The position numbers and the translations under genes are program-made. Positions 43,101 to 50,498 of a stretch of 64,000 bases of DNA are shown one piece after another. Below the pieces are notes generated by a model. The model saw nothing but the letters and a program-made list of their open reading frames with translations. It made no database searches and was not told the DNA's origin. Location of the stretch: assembly GCF_943193045.1 (NCBI RefSeq), contig NZ_CALPCN010000006.1, forward strand, positions 62,001 through 126,000, in the 5' to 3' direction. Each line of letters begins with the position of its first letter. Within the stretch, counting starts at the first letter, position 1. Source of the DNA: Pumilibacter muris (GTDB lineage Bacteria > Bacillota > Clostridia > Christensenellales > Pumilibacteraceae).

Positions 43101-44625
43101 GCAGTTGTTCAGCGGCGCTCGCAATCTTGTTTCGGTGAGCGGGTTCGAAAACGTTACCGAAGTGGGCGCTCAGGCGTTTGCGGGAACGTCTATATCGTCG
43201 GCAAAACTCACGTCGGCGAAATATGTTGGCAGACTCGCGTTTGCAAACAACGAAAAACTTGTTTCGGTTGAACTCGGCGAAAATATCGAGGATTTGGGCG
43301 ACAATCCGTTTGCGCTTACAAATATACCTATGAGCAGCCCGCTGTTCTCGCGCGACGCCGTTACAGACGACGCTTTCGCCCGCCCTTATAAGAGCTATAA
43401 TTTCGATTTTTCCGAAACGGTTAAAGTTATAGACGGCGCGCTTTACGTTGTTGTGCCGAACGGCGGACTTGAACTTATAGCGTATTCCCGTCTTAGCGAC
43501 GCTAATTCGTTTACCGTTGCCGAAGGAACCGTGAGAGTTTCCGACTATGCGGCGGCGGGCAATTCCTCGCTAATTACGGTGAATTTGCCGTACACCTTAA
43601 AAGCGGTTGGGCATGCGGCTTTCGCGGCGTGCGAAAATTTGCGCGTTGTGAACTTCGGTAGCATAAACGCGCCCATGCTCGAAGCCGAATACGACGAAAC
43701 GTATGTGGACGAAATCGATTCCGAACACGTTGCCAACAGCGCTCACGCGCTCGGCATGACGGGCAGCAAATATGCTGAGGAATATTTCTCGTCGGCGGAA
43801 AACGTGCTGTTCAACAATAACTTTGTAAGCTATGTGGGAATAACCCGCAACCTTACAATGACTTATCCGAAAAACGGCGTTGGCTACGATTCGTATGTTA
43901 TAGACAACTATTTCGATTTCAAGATTATAGGAGCGGTGGTTGCCGACGACGTTACGAGAAACGTAATAGCGCTTATAAACGACATTCCCAAAAACGTTAC
44001 GCTTGCGCACGAAGAACAGATAATGGCAGCGCGCCGCGCGTTCAATCAAATTTCGGACAAAGAGCAATCCGCTCTCGTAACGAATCTTTCGGTGCTTGAA
44101 AACGCGGAAAAGAGAATACAGTCGCTTAAAGACAACAACGGCGGAAACAAACCCGAGCCTCCGGCGCCCGTAGCGGTTGAAAAAGGACTTTCGGGCGGAA
44201 CCGTAGCGCTTGTGGTGGTTGTTATAATACTCGGTGCGGCGCTCATCGCAACGGTTACTTTGCTGTTGTTGCCGATAATTAAAAAGAGAGTGCTTGATAA
44301 GAGCGAAGAAGGCAGTGAAAATTCCGACGCGAAAAAAGAAGAGCAAAGCGTTCGCGCGGAAGAGAAAACGCAGGAAACTGCGGAGCCCGAGAAAGTTGCG
44401 GAAGTTCCCGCAACGGAGCCCGAAACGCACGGCAACGAGGCGGCTGCCACTGTGGAATCGCACGAGGTTGTTCCGAACACCGAAGAGGAATACGCGAAAA
44501 AGGTTGACGAAAGTTTTGCGGAAGAATCGGACGTAAAGAACGAAAAGACCGAGCCCGCAGCCGAAAAATCGGCGGCTCCCAAAAAGAGCGGCGCAAAAAA
44601 AGGCAAAAGCGCAGCTAAGAAATAA
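37159..44625 (+). CDS. Giant membrane-anchored subtilase (S8) with PA, Big_2 and LRR_5 repeats
   Basis: A 2488-residue exported protease. ATG 37159 follows ACGGAG and starts a signal peptide (MTKKKRLCASLVMVVVFAAT). An inhibitor-like propeptide (about 60-180) is followed by the S8 domain: Asp in VVAVLDSGFDYTHP (about 223), His in SNHGTHVASIIAG (about 298) and Ser in LSGTSMASPNQAG (about 628). A PA-domain insert (KGKIALVRRGKNTFEEKV) lies between His and Ser, as in lactocepin/C5a-peptidase types. Fn3-like modules (about 720-1140) and two Big_2 domains (about 1150-1225, 1285-1355) follow. From about 1430 to 2170 there are over 20 BspA/LRR_5 repeats (IPEGVELIDQYAF, GDEAFYGASAL). A transmembrane segment (about 2346-2372) precedes a 110-residue Glu/Lys/Ala-rich tail; there is no LPxTG motif. 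It probably degrades host or dietary protein outside the cell, feeding the Opp importer encoded downstream. Confidence 0.94.
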   Translation: MTKKKRLCASLVMVVVFAATAFSTAFISPRANASPSDSAVGSFTDVTDKYGSLALETEQFAESVKRLSDIASKEKYVTLIASLDEPTVLDAADGEKVADIVGTAKYNDTVKNIKAARKNLLRSLKKAKISYTIESEYDTVLAGVAVNIATEDFERCEEIINGMGGKAIVSETYYAPKAIESSVPNAAPASSGVTENNVKVYDTGIFDSSDVEYKGDGVVVAVLDSGFDYTHPVFTESVPPKGSISMDYNAVASSLGSTNAAKLSSGLTASDVYVSDKIPFAYDYADKDSDVYPLESNHGTHVASIIAGKSTTPSADGITITGVAPNAQLVLMKVFSDTDTGAKASWLLNALDDSVKLGVDVINMSLGSSAGFASEDDEKGTDEIYDSVREAGISLITAASNSYNSTFGSEANGNLPLTSNPDSGTVGSPSTYESALSVASISGVKTPYLMFGSQPIYYYEANNTAGEAYNFMDMMLKGSQSGTFEYVTVPGIGDSPSYIGMDVKGKIALVRRGKNTFEEKVQAAYSAGASGVIIYNNISGDIRMSVGNYLYDWGIGCISMSQDDGEKLAATSAGKITLSKENLAGPFMSDFSSWGPTASLGIKPEITAHGGDILAAVPGGYYDRLSGTSMASPNQAGVHALVRQYAKEKLGFDGKPNNAQRREIAKLSNQLLMSTTDIAYNEFGNPYSVRKQGAGLANLYNAVNTGSYLYVKDGDEELDRTKLELGDDPEKSGVYTLKFTVKNISNSATSFDVEALVYTESVSSTLTDKDETVSSERAYMLSDTSVSVSGNGVSGKRVTVAAGGEVELTVVLTLSKAAKDYLDASFENGMYVEGFVRLLSTDGGVNLSAPFLAFYGDWTQAPIFDLTYFETNPDEINDAIDDEDKIKPDAWATRPIAGLSKDYIGYMGGYYWVQNPEDVQIPAQEEHIALTNHENGLNSIYAVWAGLLRNAKEMDVTITDTVTGRQIYKKTETNQRKSYNYGSMIGYSSVDVKFDVADYNLKNNTQYTVRLDARLEYERDGADTNLKNSYEFTFTTDFEAPKITDVRYYSEYDDNTKETTYYADIDVYDNHYAQAVRPILFNSVTGLMQKEYFEPVYGSRNSTSTVTLELNDYIANMRAGNREFIVFVYDYAMNSTAYSLTLPQNIEAIAVEEENVTLSVNETKRLQPLLYPEDSFDVLLDYRSSNENVARVVNGTVLGVSKGTATITVSSKAYADVKKTVNVTVLGEGDDGYRWFDRPAVNSFSLLGFNIDFAYYTRYSDEISVGKKGTTTLFDTRSRKLDLYPGEIVSLFYDLQAYYPNVTDVVFTSGNTSVASVDAKGKIRALRKGRATITASVWIDGEDTRSVSASVDIEVQDPYVTSGAYLTAYKGIGENLDGRVEIPAKLNLTTISQFAFSLSQTVDKAPEDITEEDPYYTTSGPVGEQRIEKQITEVVIPEGVELIDQYAFANMTALKKVYLPKSLRQINAYAFQGCKNLTHVVGLENVKIISHNAFNGCSSLTSTSAFDTSTSISEFKLTDAIAIGTGAFRGTAIKEVLLPKVESAGASAFENCKNLTKVTFGSKIKIDASIFAGCNKLTKIEINSPVISEGAFDGCSNLTEITLGKDVAEVGAYAFAGTKISSFKVADGNAVFTTSNGGRELLRDGGKTLVAVAPIDSAGVTVKTYAVQSGVEKIGLGAFSSVQSLQSVTLPENVIIDGYAFYGCEKLDTVKVENGGSLGDIGDFAFAGTAIKVMPSLGGSVIGAYAFAELNIASAVIPAKTVIKEGAFFNSPLLASVEFGQGVEIGSGAFQRCASLTNIKFAGSEGGDKTTVGNMAFYGCGNKGTQSSPVYSPVTVEGAQYVSEFGEGAFAYVQIEELNLSGAAKLGALAFAGNKALVSLELSALIKTIGDEAFYGASALNEVIVSDGVINGVNVGSGAFCGTGLTDFAPFAKAEKIGDYAFAFSKLSGNVNLTEVGEAGIGAFAGSAVQSATLKQGKIAAQLFSGARNLVSVSGFENVTEVGAQAFAGTSISSAKLTSAKYVGRLAFANNEKLVSVELGENIEDLGDNPFALTNIPMSSPLFSRDAVTDDAFARPYKSYNFDFSETVKVIDGALYVVVPNGGLELIAYSRLSDANSFTVAEGTVRVSDYAAAGNSSLITVNLPYTLKAVGHAAFAACENLRVVNFGSINAPMLEAEYDETYVDEIDSEHVANSAHALGMTGSKYAEEYFSSAENVLFNNNFVSYVGITRNLTMTYPKNGVGYDSYVIDNYFDFKIIGAVVADDVTRNVIALINDIPKNVTLAHEEQIMAARRAFNQISDKEQSALVTNLSVLENAEKRIQSLKDNNGGNKPEPPAPVAVEKGLSGGTVALVVVVIILGAALIATVTLLLLPIIKKRVLDKSEEGSENSDAKKEEQSVRAEEKTQETAEPEKVAEVPATEPETHGNEAAATVESHEVVPNTEEEYAKKVDESFAEESDVKNEKTEPAAEKSAAPKKSGAKKGKSAAKK

Positions 44626-44704
44626 GATTGTATAAATTGTATAAACGGAAACTGAGTTTTGCTCTTTTGGTTTAAGAGTTTCATGGAGGTTAAACGCTAA
44701 CATA

Positions 44705-47700
44705 ATGAAAAAAGTTACGGCATTATTACTCACGATTGCCTTAGCCGTTGCGGCGGGCGCGCTTTCGCTTGCTTGCGGAAAAAATGAAACTGCCGCTACG
44801 GAATATACCGTTACTTTCGAACTTAACTATTCGGGAGCGCCCGCCGCTTCGGTTGTTAAAGTTAAAGACGGCGAAAAGGTGTCGCGTCCTGCCGACCCCG
44901 CAAGGTCGGGCTACAAATTCGACGGTTGGTATCTTGACTCCCAAGAATACAATTTCGACGAGCCCGTTAAGGCGAACTTAACTCTTTCCGCCCGTTGGAG
45001 TTCCACCGATACTCCCGTTGTTAAAGAAAACCTTACTTTTATTGAAGCCGACGGATTTAAATACGTTTTCGAACGCGGCAGCGCGCCGGTAGGCGTGCAA
45101 ATAGGAGAGCGGGTTCAGTTTATGATTGAGCCGTCGCCTTTCTATTTGGGCGAGCCGAAAGTGCTTGCGAACGGCGAAGCTCTTTTGCCCGACTCTTCGG
45201 GCGTTTACACCGTTACCGTTAGCGTAATTACCGAAATTACGGTGGAAGGGCTTGTTGCCGACACGTCGTTTATGAACGGTTTGGGAACAAAAGAGAAGCC
45301 GTATCAAATCGCAACGCCCGCGCAGTGGGTTACCGTTGCGAATATGATTAACTCGCTTAGCGGCAACATAGGCAAACGCCATTTCGAACTTGTGGCGGAC
45401 CTTGATTTTCGCGGATTTGAAATACCTTGCATAGAGTTGTTTAACGGCACTTTTGACGGCAAAGGGCACACTATAAGCGATTTCGTAATTCGCGTAAGCG
45501 AATACGTTTCCACTCCCGAAGACATAAATTCGATTACCGACAGCGTCAACGCGGGTCTTTTCGGAAGAATTGTAGGTGCTACAATCAAAAACTTGAACAT
45601 AAAAAACGCCGACGTTAATGTGGCGGGCAACAGCGTTATGAACGCAGGCGTGCTTGCGGGCGACGCTGTGTCGAGCACGGTGCGCGGAGTTACGGCAAGC
45701 GGCACTGCGGGCTACACCAATACGTTCGCTTACTACACCACAATAGGCGGGCTTATAGGGCACGTTCGCACCGTGTCGGTATACGGCCCGAGCTACGTTT
45801 TATTCTGCAATTCGGAAGTTACGGTAAATTCCGATTACCTCGCTTATGCGGGCGGACTTATAGGCGGGCTTTCGGGCGACGCCGAAGCCGTTGCGGCAGT
45901 TGTTGGTTGCGCGGCGGTGGGCAACGTTTTGGGCGGCCACAGTTCTGGCGGAATCGCGGGATATATGGGAAGTTACACTTCGGTTACCAACTGTTATTCC
46001 ACAGGCAACGTTACCGCCGAAACCGACAGCGACATGGGCTCTTCGTCGGCGGGCGGAATCGCGGGATATTTTTCGGACGTCGAAGCGGTGATTGCGAACA
46101 GCTTTTCCACTTCCGCAGTTGTAGCGTCCGCGCCCAATTCTTTAAACGCCGTAAGGGGCGATATTTTCGGAGAGCAGGGCAACGGATTTTCGGACGCGGC
46201 GCCGTATGCAACGAAATCGGCTGTGTTCGTTTCGTATTATTCGTCTCGCGGCACCGTTAGCGTGGAAAACGAAGAATATTCGTTTACCGACGCCGACGCC
46301 GTTCGCGCGCTTTTAGGTTGGAATACGGACAAATGGATTTTCGACGGCGGTTATCCCGTGCCGAAGAGCGACGCTTCGACCGCGCTTTCGCTTTCGTTCA
46401 CTGTGGATTTAAACGGAAAAACGATTTCGGAAAACGGCGTTAGCGCGAGCGGCTCCCAAGTTTTCACAGTTAGCGAATTTACCGCAGTTATGCACCTTAG
46501 CGGAAACGGGCTTGTTCCCGTGAGAACGGGCGTTTTGCTATCGGGCGGCAACGGAGTGTATTCTACGGGAATATATTCTGACGCGGCTTGCGAAAATCCT
46601 CTTCCCGCAGCTTACCTTATAACCGATAACGAAGCCGTAAATACGGTTTATATCGGCTTTGCGGATTATTCGCGTTTGAGCGGAAATTACCTCTTTACGC
46701 ATAGCGGAGTTGCCTACGAGTTGTCGCTTGAACTCGACGGAAAAGGTTCGGTTAATTCGGGCGCTAAGTCGCATGCTTTCGGGTATGGCGTAAGCGGCGA
46801 CGGAAAACTATTTCTTTCGGGATTGCCCGCGTTTTTGAGTTCCGCCGAATATAACGAAGCTGCGGCGGAGAACGGCAAACTGACTTTCGGAAATATTACG
46901 GCTTATGCCAAACACGACGCGGCGGGCACATGGTTTGCCGCCGACGGCACCGAATATGTTTTCGAACTTAACGGCTTGGGCACTGTGGGCGGAGTTCAAA
47001 CAGAATTTGTTTTCGAAAGTAACGGCGTTACGGTGAACGGAAACACGCTTGTGTTGAGCGCCGACGCTCAAACTCTTTCGGGCGGCTCTTTAACTCTTAC
47101 CCGCTCGGATATTTACGCGGGAGAGTGGGAAGCGGACGTTTACGTTTCCGACTATATCGAGTTCGACGGCAAAGGCGGATATGTAACTCTCGGCGCCGAC
47201 GGAACGGAGTCGGGCAGTTATACGCTTGACGGAAATAAGTTGACTCTTACGGCGGGGAACGAGAATTTCGAATTTACGTTCGACGCTCGCGGCTATCTTA
47301 TTTGCGGCAACGGAATTGCTTACGGGTTAAAAGGCGGCTTTGCGGGAGTATGGACCGACGAAGGTAAAGGCTATTCCTTAACGCTCGACGGACTTACCCG
47401 ACACGGCTACGGTTACGCCTCCGACACCGACGGCAACAGATATTATTATACCGTTGAACAAGGAAAAATCAACTTTTACAACGGCGGCGCGTTTTCGTTC
47501 GCCGCAACCGTTCGCGGCGAAGGTTTGAGCGCAACGATTTCGTTAAACAACGGAGAGCGCTCCCTTAAAGCGAAAAACGCTTTGAGCGGCGACTGGTTCG
47601 ATTCCGATAAACGCAAGCTTGCGATTTCGTTCGATAAAGCGAAACTCGGCTCGAACGCCGAAGCCGCGTTCGCGTATGCCGACGCCGACACTATCGTGTT

Positions 47701-49045
47701 CCAAAGCGGCGGCAAAATTTACGTTGCCGTACTTATCGACGGCAATACTTTGGCGCTCGGCGACTCTGAAAATCTTGACGCCGAACCTGTGATTTTCCGC
47801 AAGCACGATTCTTTCTTCGGAGAACTTACAAATTCCGACGGTTCGCTTGTGCTCGACTTTAACGGACTCGGCGAACTCGGCGGCGGAAAGGTTAGCGTTA
47901 AAACCGCCGATTCCGCGCAAGAATACGCTTATTCTGTGAACGCGAACGGCGTGGCTCAAATAAGCGGTTACGGTAACGTTACGTTCAACGAGGAAACGGG
48001 ATTGTGGTCGCTTGCGCGCGCGTCGCAAGAACCTGTTGCGCTCGGCATTGTGAACAAATATGCGGGGCAGTGGTCGGTTCAGATGAATACGGGCGCGTCG
48101 GTGCTGGTAGAGCTTTTGAACGCCGACTACGAGGGCACGGGCGCCGTTTGGTGGTTTTCCGAAAACGGGCAGGCGTATCTTGCTTATTTCTTCTACAACG
48201 ACGAACTCGGCGGACTTGACGTTTGCGTGAACGTTCAAACACAGAACGGCGATGAACTTACGGTTTTATTCACAATGGTGGAAAAAGCCGACGGAATGAC
48301 GTTTGTAAGCGGCGAAACCGAATTGCCGCTTGCGCCTACCGACGACGCTCGGGGCGCATGGTTCGCTTATTCCGCAAGCGGCACCGGAGCTTTGGAATTT
48401 GACGGCGTTGGTCTTACGTCTGACTATTATCGCGGACTTTTGAAATATTACAGAACTGTGGTTGATAAAGACCCCGAAGTGTTCCTTTACGACAACGGCT
48501 ACTACAACGGCGAACGCATGCCTTGCATTTACGCAATATCTGACGGCGGACTTATGCTTTACGCAACTTTCGAGTTTGCCGATAAAACCGCTTGGGAAGA
48601 CCGCGTTAAAGAGCTTGTGGCAAACGGAATTAAACCCGAAGTTTATATTAACGCTCCCAAATTTTCAGATGCCACCGCAGTTATGCTTGTTAAATTGTTC
48701 CATGCCGACGCTTTGGCTACGGTTGAGGCGGAAGATGCCGAAAATGAAAACGTTTATTACGATTTCGGAACGGGAATTGCGCTCGACGTTCGTTACGGCG
48801 AGTTCGATTGCGGGTATATGCGCATAATAGAAGTGGTGAACGGCAGCGAGAAAGCTACCGAATACGTTTACCGCACCGAATATGTGTCGGACGACGGCGG
48901 CACGTTTGTGTTGTCGGTATACGAGCACGGTTCCGATTTGGAGTCGCCCGTGTTTATGGCTGTTGTAAAAGTGCAAGACGGAAAAGCTACCGTTACTCTT
49001 GCCGATTGCGCTACCGCCGAAAAATTGCCTTTTGCCGAACTGTGA
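44705..49045 (+). CDS. Large lipoprotein with InlB-type, GLUG-like and Gly/Tyr repeats
   Basis: A 1446-residue lipoprotein: signal peptide MKKVTALLLTIALAVAAG with lipobox LAC (Cys about 24). An InlB/Listeria-Bacteroides repeat (YTVTFELNYSG ... KFDGWYLDS, about 35-95) is followed by a parallel beta-helix/GLUG-like part (FNGTFDGKGHTISDF, GLFGRIVGATIKNLNI, GGLIGGLSGDAEAV, about 230-480). Then come repeats of the L-D-G-x-G-x-V/S type (ELNGLGTVGG, EFDGKGGYVT, DFNGLGELGG), like those of the 1696-residue lipoprotein encoded at 19934-25024. The SD (GGAGGT, 44685-44690) is 14 nt from the ATG, long but in place. It lies 79 nt after the subtilase gene without a clear terminator, so they may be co-transcribed. 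An adhesin-like role is inferred. Confidence 0.88.
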   Translation: MKKVTALLLTIALAVAAGALSLACGKNETAATEYTVTFELNYSGAPAASVVKVKDGEKVSRPADPARSGYKFDGWYLDSQEYNFDEPVKANLTLSARWSSTDTPVVKENLTFIEADGFKYVFERGSAPVGVQIGERVQFMIEPSPFYLGEPKVLANGEALLPDSSGVYTVTVSVITEITVEGLVADTSFMNGLGTKEKPYQIATPAQWVTVANMINSLSGNIGKRHFELVADLDFRGFEIPCIELFNGTFDGKGHTISDFVIRVSEYVSTPEDINSITDSVNAGLFGRIVGATIKNLNIKNADVNVAGNSVMNAGVLAGDAVSSTVRGVTASGTAGYTNTFAYYTTIGGLIGHVRTVSVYGPSYVLFCNSEVTVNSDYLAYAGGLIGGLSGDAEAVAAVVGCAAVGNVLGGHSSGGIAGYMGSYTSVTNCYSTGNVTAETDSDMGSSSAGGIAGYFSDVEAVIANSFSTSAVVASAPNSLNAVRGDIFGEQGNGFSDAAPYATKSAVFVSYYSSRGTVSVENEEYSFTDADAVRALLGWNTDKWIFDGGYPVPKSDASTALSLSFTVDLNGKTISENGVSASGSQVFTVSEFTAVMHLSGNGLVPVRTGVLLSGGNGVYSTGIYSDAACENPLPAAYLITDNEAVNTVYIGFADYSRLSGNYLFTHSGVAYELSLELDGKGSVNSGAKSHAFGYGVSGDGKLFLSGLPAFLSSAEYNEAAAENGKLTFGNITAYAKHDAAGTWFAADGTEYVFELNGLGTVGGVQTEFVFESNGVTVNGNTLVLSADAQTLSGGSLTLTRSDIYAGEWEADVYVSDYIEFDGKGGYVTLGADGTESGSYTLDGNKLTLTAGNENFEFTFDARGYLICGNGIAYGLKGGFAGVWTDEGKGYSLTLDGLTRHGYGYASDTDGNRYYYTVEQGKINFYNGGAFSFAATVRGEGLSATISLNNGERSLKAKNALSGDWFDSDKRKLAISFDKAKLGSNAEAAFAYADADTIVFQSGGKIYVAVLIDGNTLALGDSENLDAEPVIFRKHDSFFGELTNSDGSLVLDFNGLGELGGGKVSVKTADSAQEYAYSVNANGVAQISGYGNVTFNEETGLWSLARASQEPVALGIVNKYAGQWSVQMNTGASVLVELLNADYEGTGAVWWFSENGQAYLAYFFYNDELGGLDVCVNVQTQNGDELTVLFTMVEKADGMTFVSGETELPLAPTDDARGAWFAYSASGTGALEFDGVGLTSDYYRGLLKYYRTVVDKDPEVFLYDNGYYNGERMPCIYAISDGGLMLYATFEFADKTAWEDRVKELVANGIKPEVYINAPKFSDATAVMLVKLFHADALATVEAEDAENENVYYDFGTGIALDVRYGEFDCGYMRIIEVVNGSEKATEYVYRTEYVSDDGGTFVLSVYEHGSDLESPVFMAVVKVQDGKATVTLADCATAEKLPFAEL

Positions 49046-49097
49046 TAGAATGAACGCTGTTTTCGGTTTAAAAAATAAAAAATTCGGAAAAAGTACG

Positions 49098-50279
49098 ATG
49101 AAGAAAAAACTTTTAGTCATGTTAATAATGTGCGCATTGTGCGCGGCGCTGTTTGCGGGATGTTCTAACGTTGTAACGCGCGAAAAGCTCGAAAAGCAAT
49201 ACGGCGACCGTATAACCGTAAAGTTCGAAATGGGAGAAGGTTGCACAATTTCGAGTCAGGATAATATGTCGGTATTCTACTATTATCAAAAGGATTCGAG
49301 CGGCGCGGCTCAAATAATTCAGCTGGGCACGGGCAAGCTGTCGGATACGCGTCCCGGAAAGGCGGGGCACTTTCTCGAAGGGTGGTATACGTCGGCCGAC
49401 TTTGCCGAAAAATGGGACTTTTCGCGCAAAACCGACAAAGACCTTACTCTTTACGCCAAATGGCTGCCTAACTTTAAATATGTGTTTTATTATGTGGACG
49501 CAAACAACGAAGAACAAAGAATTTCGTCGGTAGACGTGGGACAGGGCGGAACGCTTTCCGCGTCTGCCAAAGTATCGCGCGAAGGTCACACTCTTTTGGG
49601 GCTTTATAGCGACCGCGAGTGCGAAAACAAGTGGGACCATTCCACTAAGCATATAGGAACGGTGGAAAACGGCGAGTCGGTGAATACCGAAGTTAAAGTT
49701 TACACCGATTGGCTCGAGGGGGAATATACCCTCGTTAGTAAGCCGTCCGACTTTTTGAGCGTTACCGCAGGCGGAAACTTCTATCTTTTAAACAGTATAG
49801 ACTTTACAAATTCCGACACCGAATGGAACGGCGGCACGGTGGACTTTGACGGCATTATAGAGGGGAACGGGCACACGATTAAAGGCGTAACCGCAGAATT
49901 TCCCGTTTTCGGCGTTCGTACAGCCGAATGGGGAATATTCAAAACTCTTAAAACGGGCGCCAAGCTCAAAAACGTTAAATTCGAAAACGTTACCGTTACA
50001 ATCGAAGACACCATGACTCAGCCGCGAAGCGTTGGGTTGCTTGCGGGAATAGTGGAAGAAGGCGTTACTCTCGAAAACGTGGAGCTTTCGGGCAAAATAG
50101 TTCTAAAAACGGTGGCGCGTCCCGGCAATTATACTATGGGACTGATTGCGGGCGAGTTAAATTCGTCGGTTGCGGGCGTAGTTCGCAGAATAGACATAGA
50201 CAACCGACTTTCGGGATACGGCTGGCACCTCGACGAAACCGACCCCAACTTTAACGCAATCGTCTTTACGGAGCTATAA
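49098..50279 (+). CDS. InlB-repeat lipoprotein with GLUG-like beta-helix segment
   Basis: A 393-residue lipoprotein: MKKKLLVMLIMCALCAALFAGCSN with lipobox FAGC (Cys about 22). ATG 49098 was chosen for the signal peptide; the frame is open further upstream. Two InlB-like modules (LEGWYTSADFAEKWDFSRKT, about 100-120; LLGLYSDRECENKWD, about 170-190) are followed by a segment with GIIEGNGHTIKGV-type turns (about 245-270) and KLKNVKFENVTV strands. It looks like a smaller relative of the preceding 1446-residue lipoprotein; the genes are separated by about 50 nt and probably form one transcript. No enzymatic motif is seen. Confidence 0.85.
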   Translation: MKKKLLVMLIMCALCAALFAGCSNVVTREKLEKQYGDRITVKFEMGEGCTISSQDNMSVFYYYQKDSSGAAQIIQLGTGKLSDTRPGKAGHFLEGWYTSADFAEKWDFSRKTDKDLTLYAKWLPNFKYVFYYVDANNEEQRISSVDVGQGGTLSASAKVSREGHTLLGLYSDRECENKWDHSTKHIGTVENGESVNTEVKVYTDWLEGEYTLVSKPSDFLSVTAGGNFYLLNSIDFTNSDTEWNGGTVDFDGIIEGNGHTIKGVTAEFPVFGVRTAEWGIFKTLKTGAKLKNVKFENVTVTIEDTMTQPRSVGLLAGIVEEGVTLENVELSGKIVLKTVARPGNYTMGLIAGELNSSVAGVVRRIDIDNRLSGYGWHLDETDPNFNAIVFTEL

Positions 50280-50320
50280 AAATAATGCGTTACTGTCGTT
50301 AAGCATAAAGAAACTTCTTT

Positions 50321-50353
50321 AATGTCACTGCGAGCGAAGCGCGGCAGTCCCAA
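50321..50353. repeat. Dispersed intergenic repeat, copy 4
   Basis: ATGTCACTGCGAGCGAAGC followed by GCGGCAGTCCCAA, a close relative of the unit at 19689-19787. It lies between the lipoprotein gene and the opp promoter. Confidence 0.7.
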
Positions 50354-50384
50354 ACATATCAAAAAAATAACAGCGTTAAATCGC

Positions 50385-50413
50385 TTGAAAAATATACGTA
50401 AATGGGCTATACT
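50385..50413 (+). promoter_or_regulatory. Promoter of the oppABCDF operon
   Basis: TTGAAA (50385-50390), 17-bp spacer, TATACT (50408-50413). The leader can form a GTGT/ACAC hairpin and an AGCGGA/TCCGCT hairpin before the RBS GGGAGG. Confidence 0.82.
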
Positions 50414-50498
50414 TATAAGGCACCTGTGTTTTTTACGAAAATACACACATAATACTCAAAGCGGAGTTTTTATTCGTTCCGCTACGGGAGGTTAAAAA

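Noticed and set aside
43597-44733. 378-codon antisense open frame at the end of the subtilase gene
   Set aside because: Shadow of repeat-rich, codon-biased sequence; no RBS and improbable composition.
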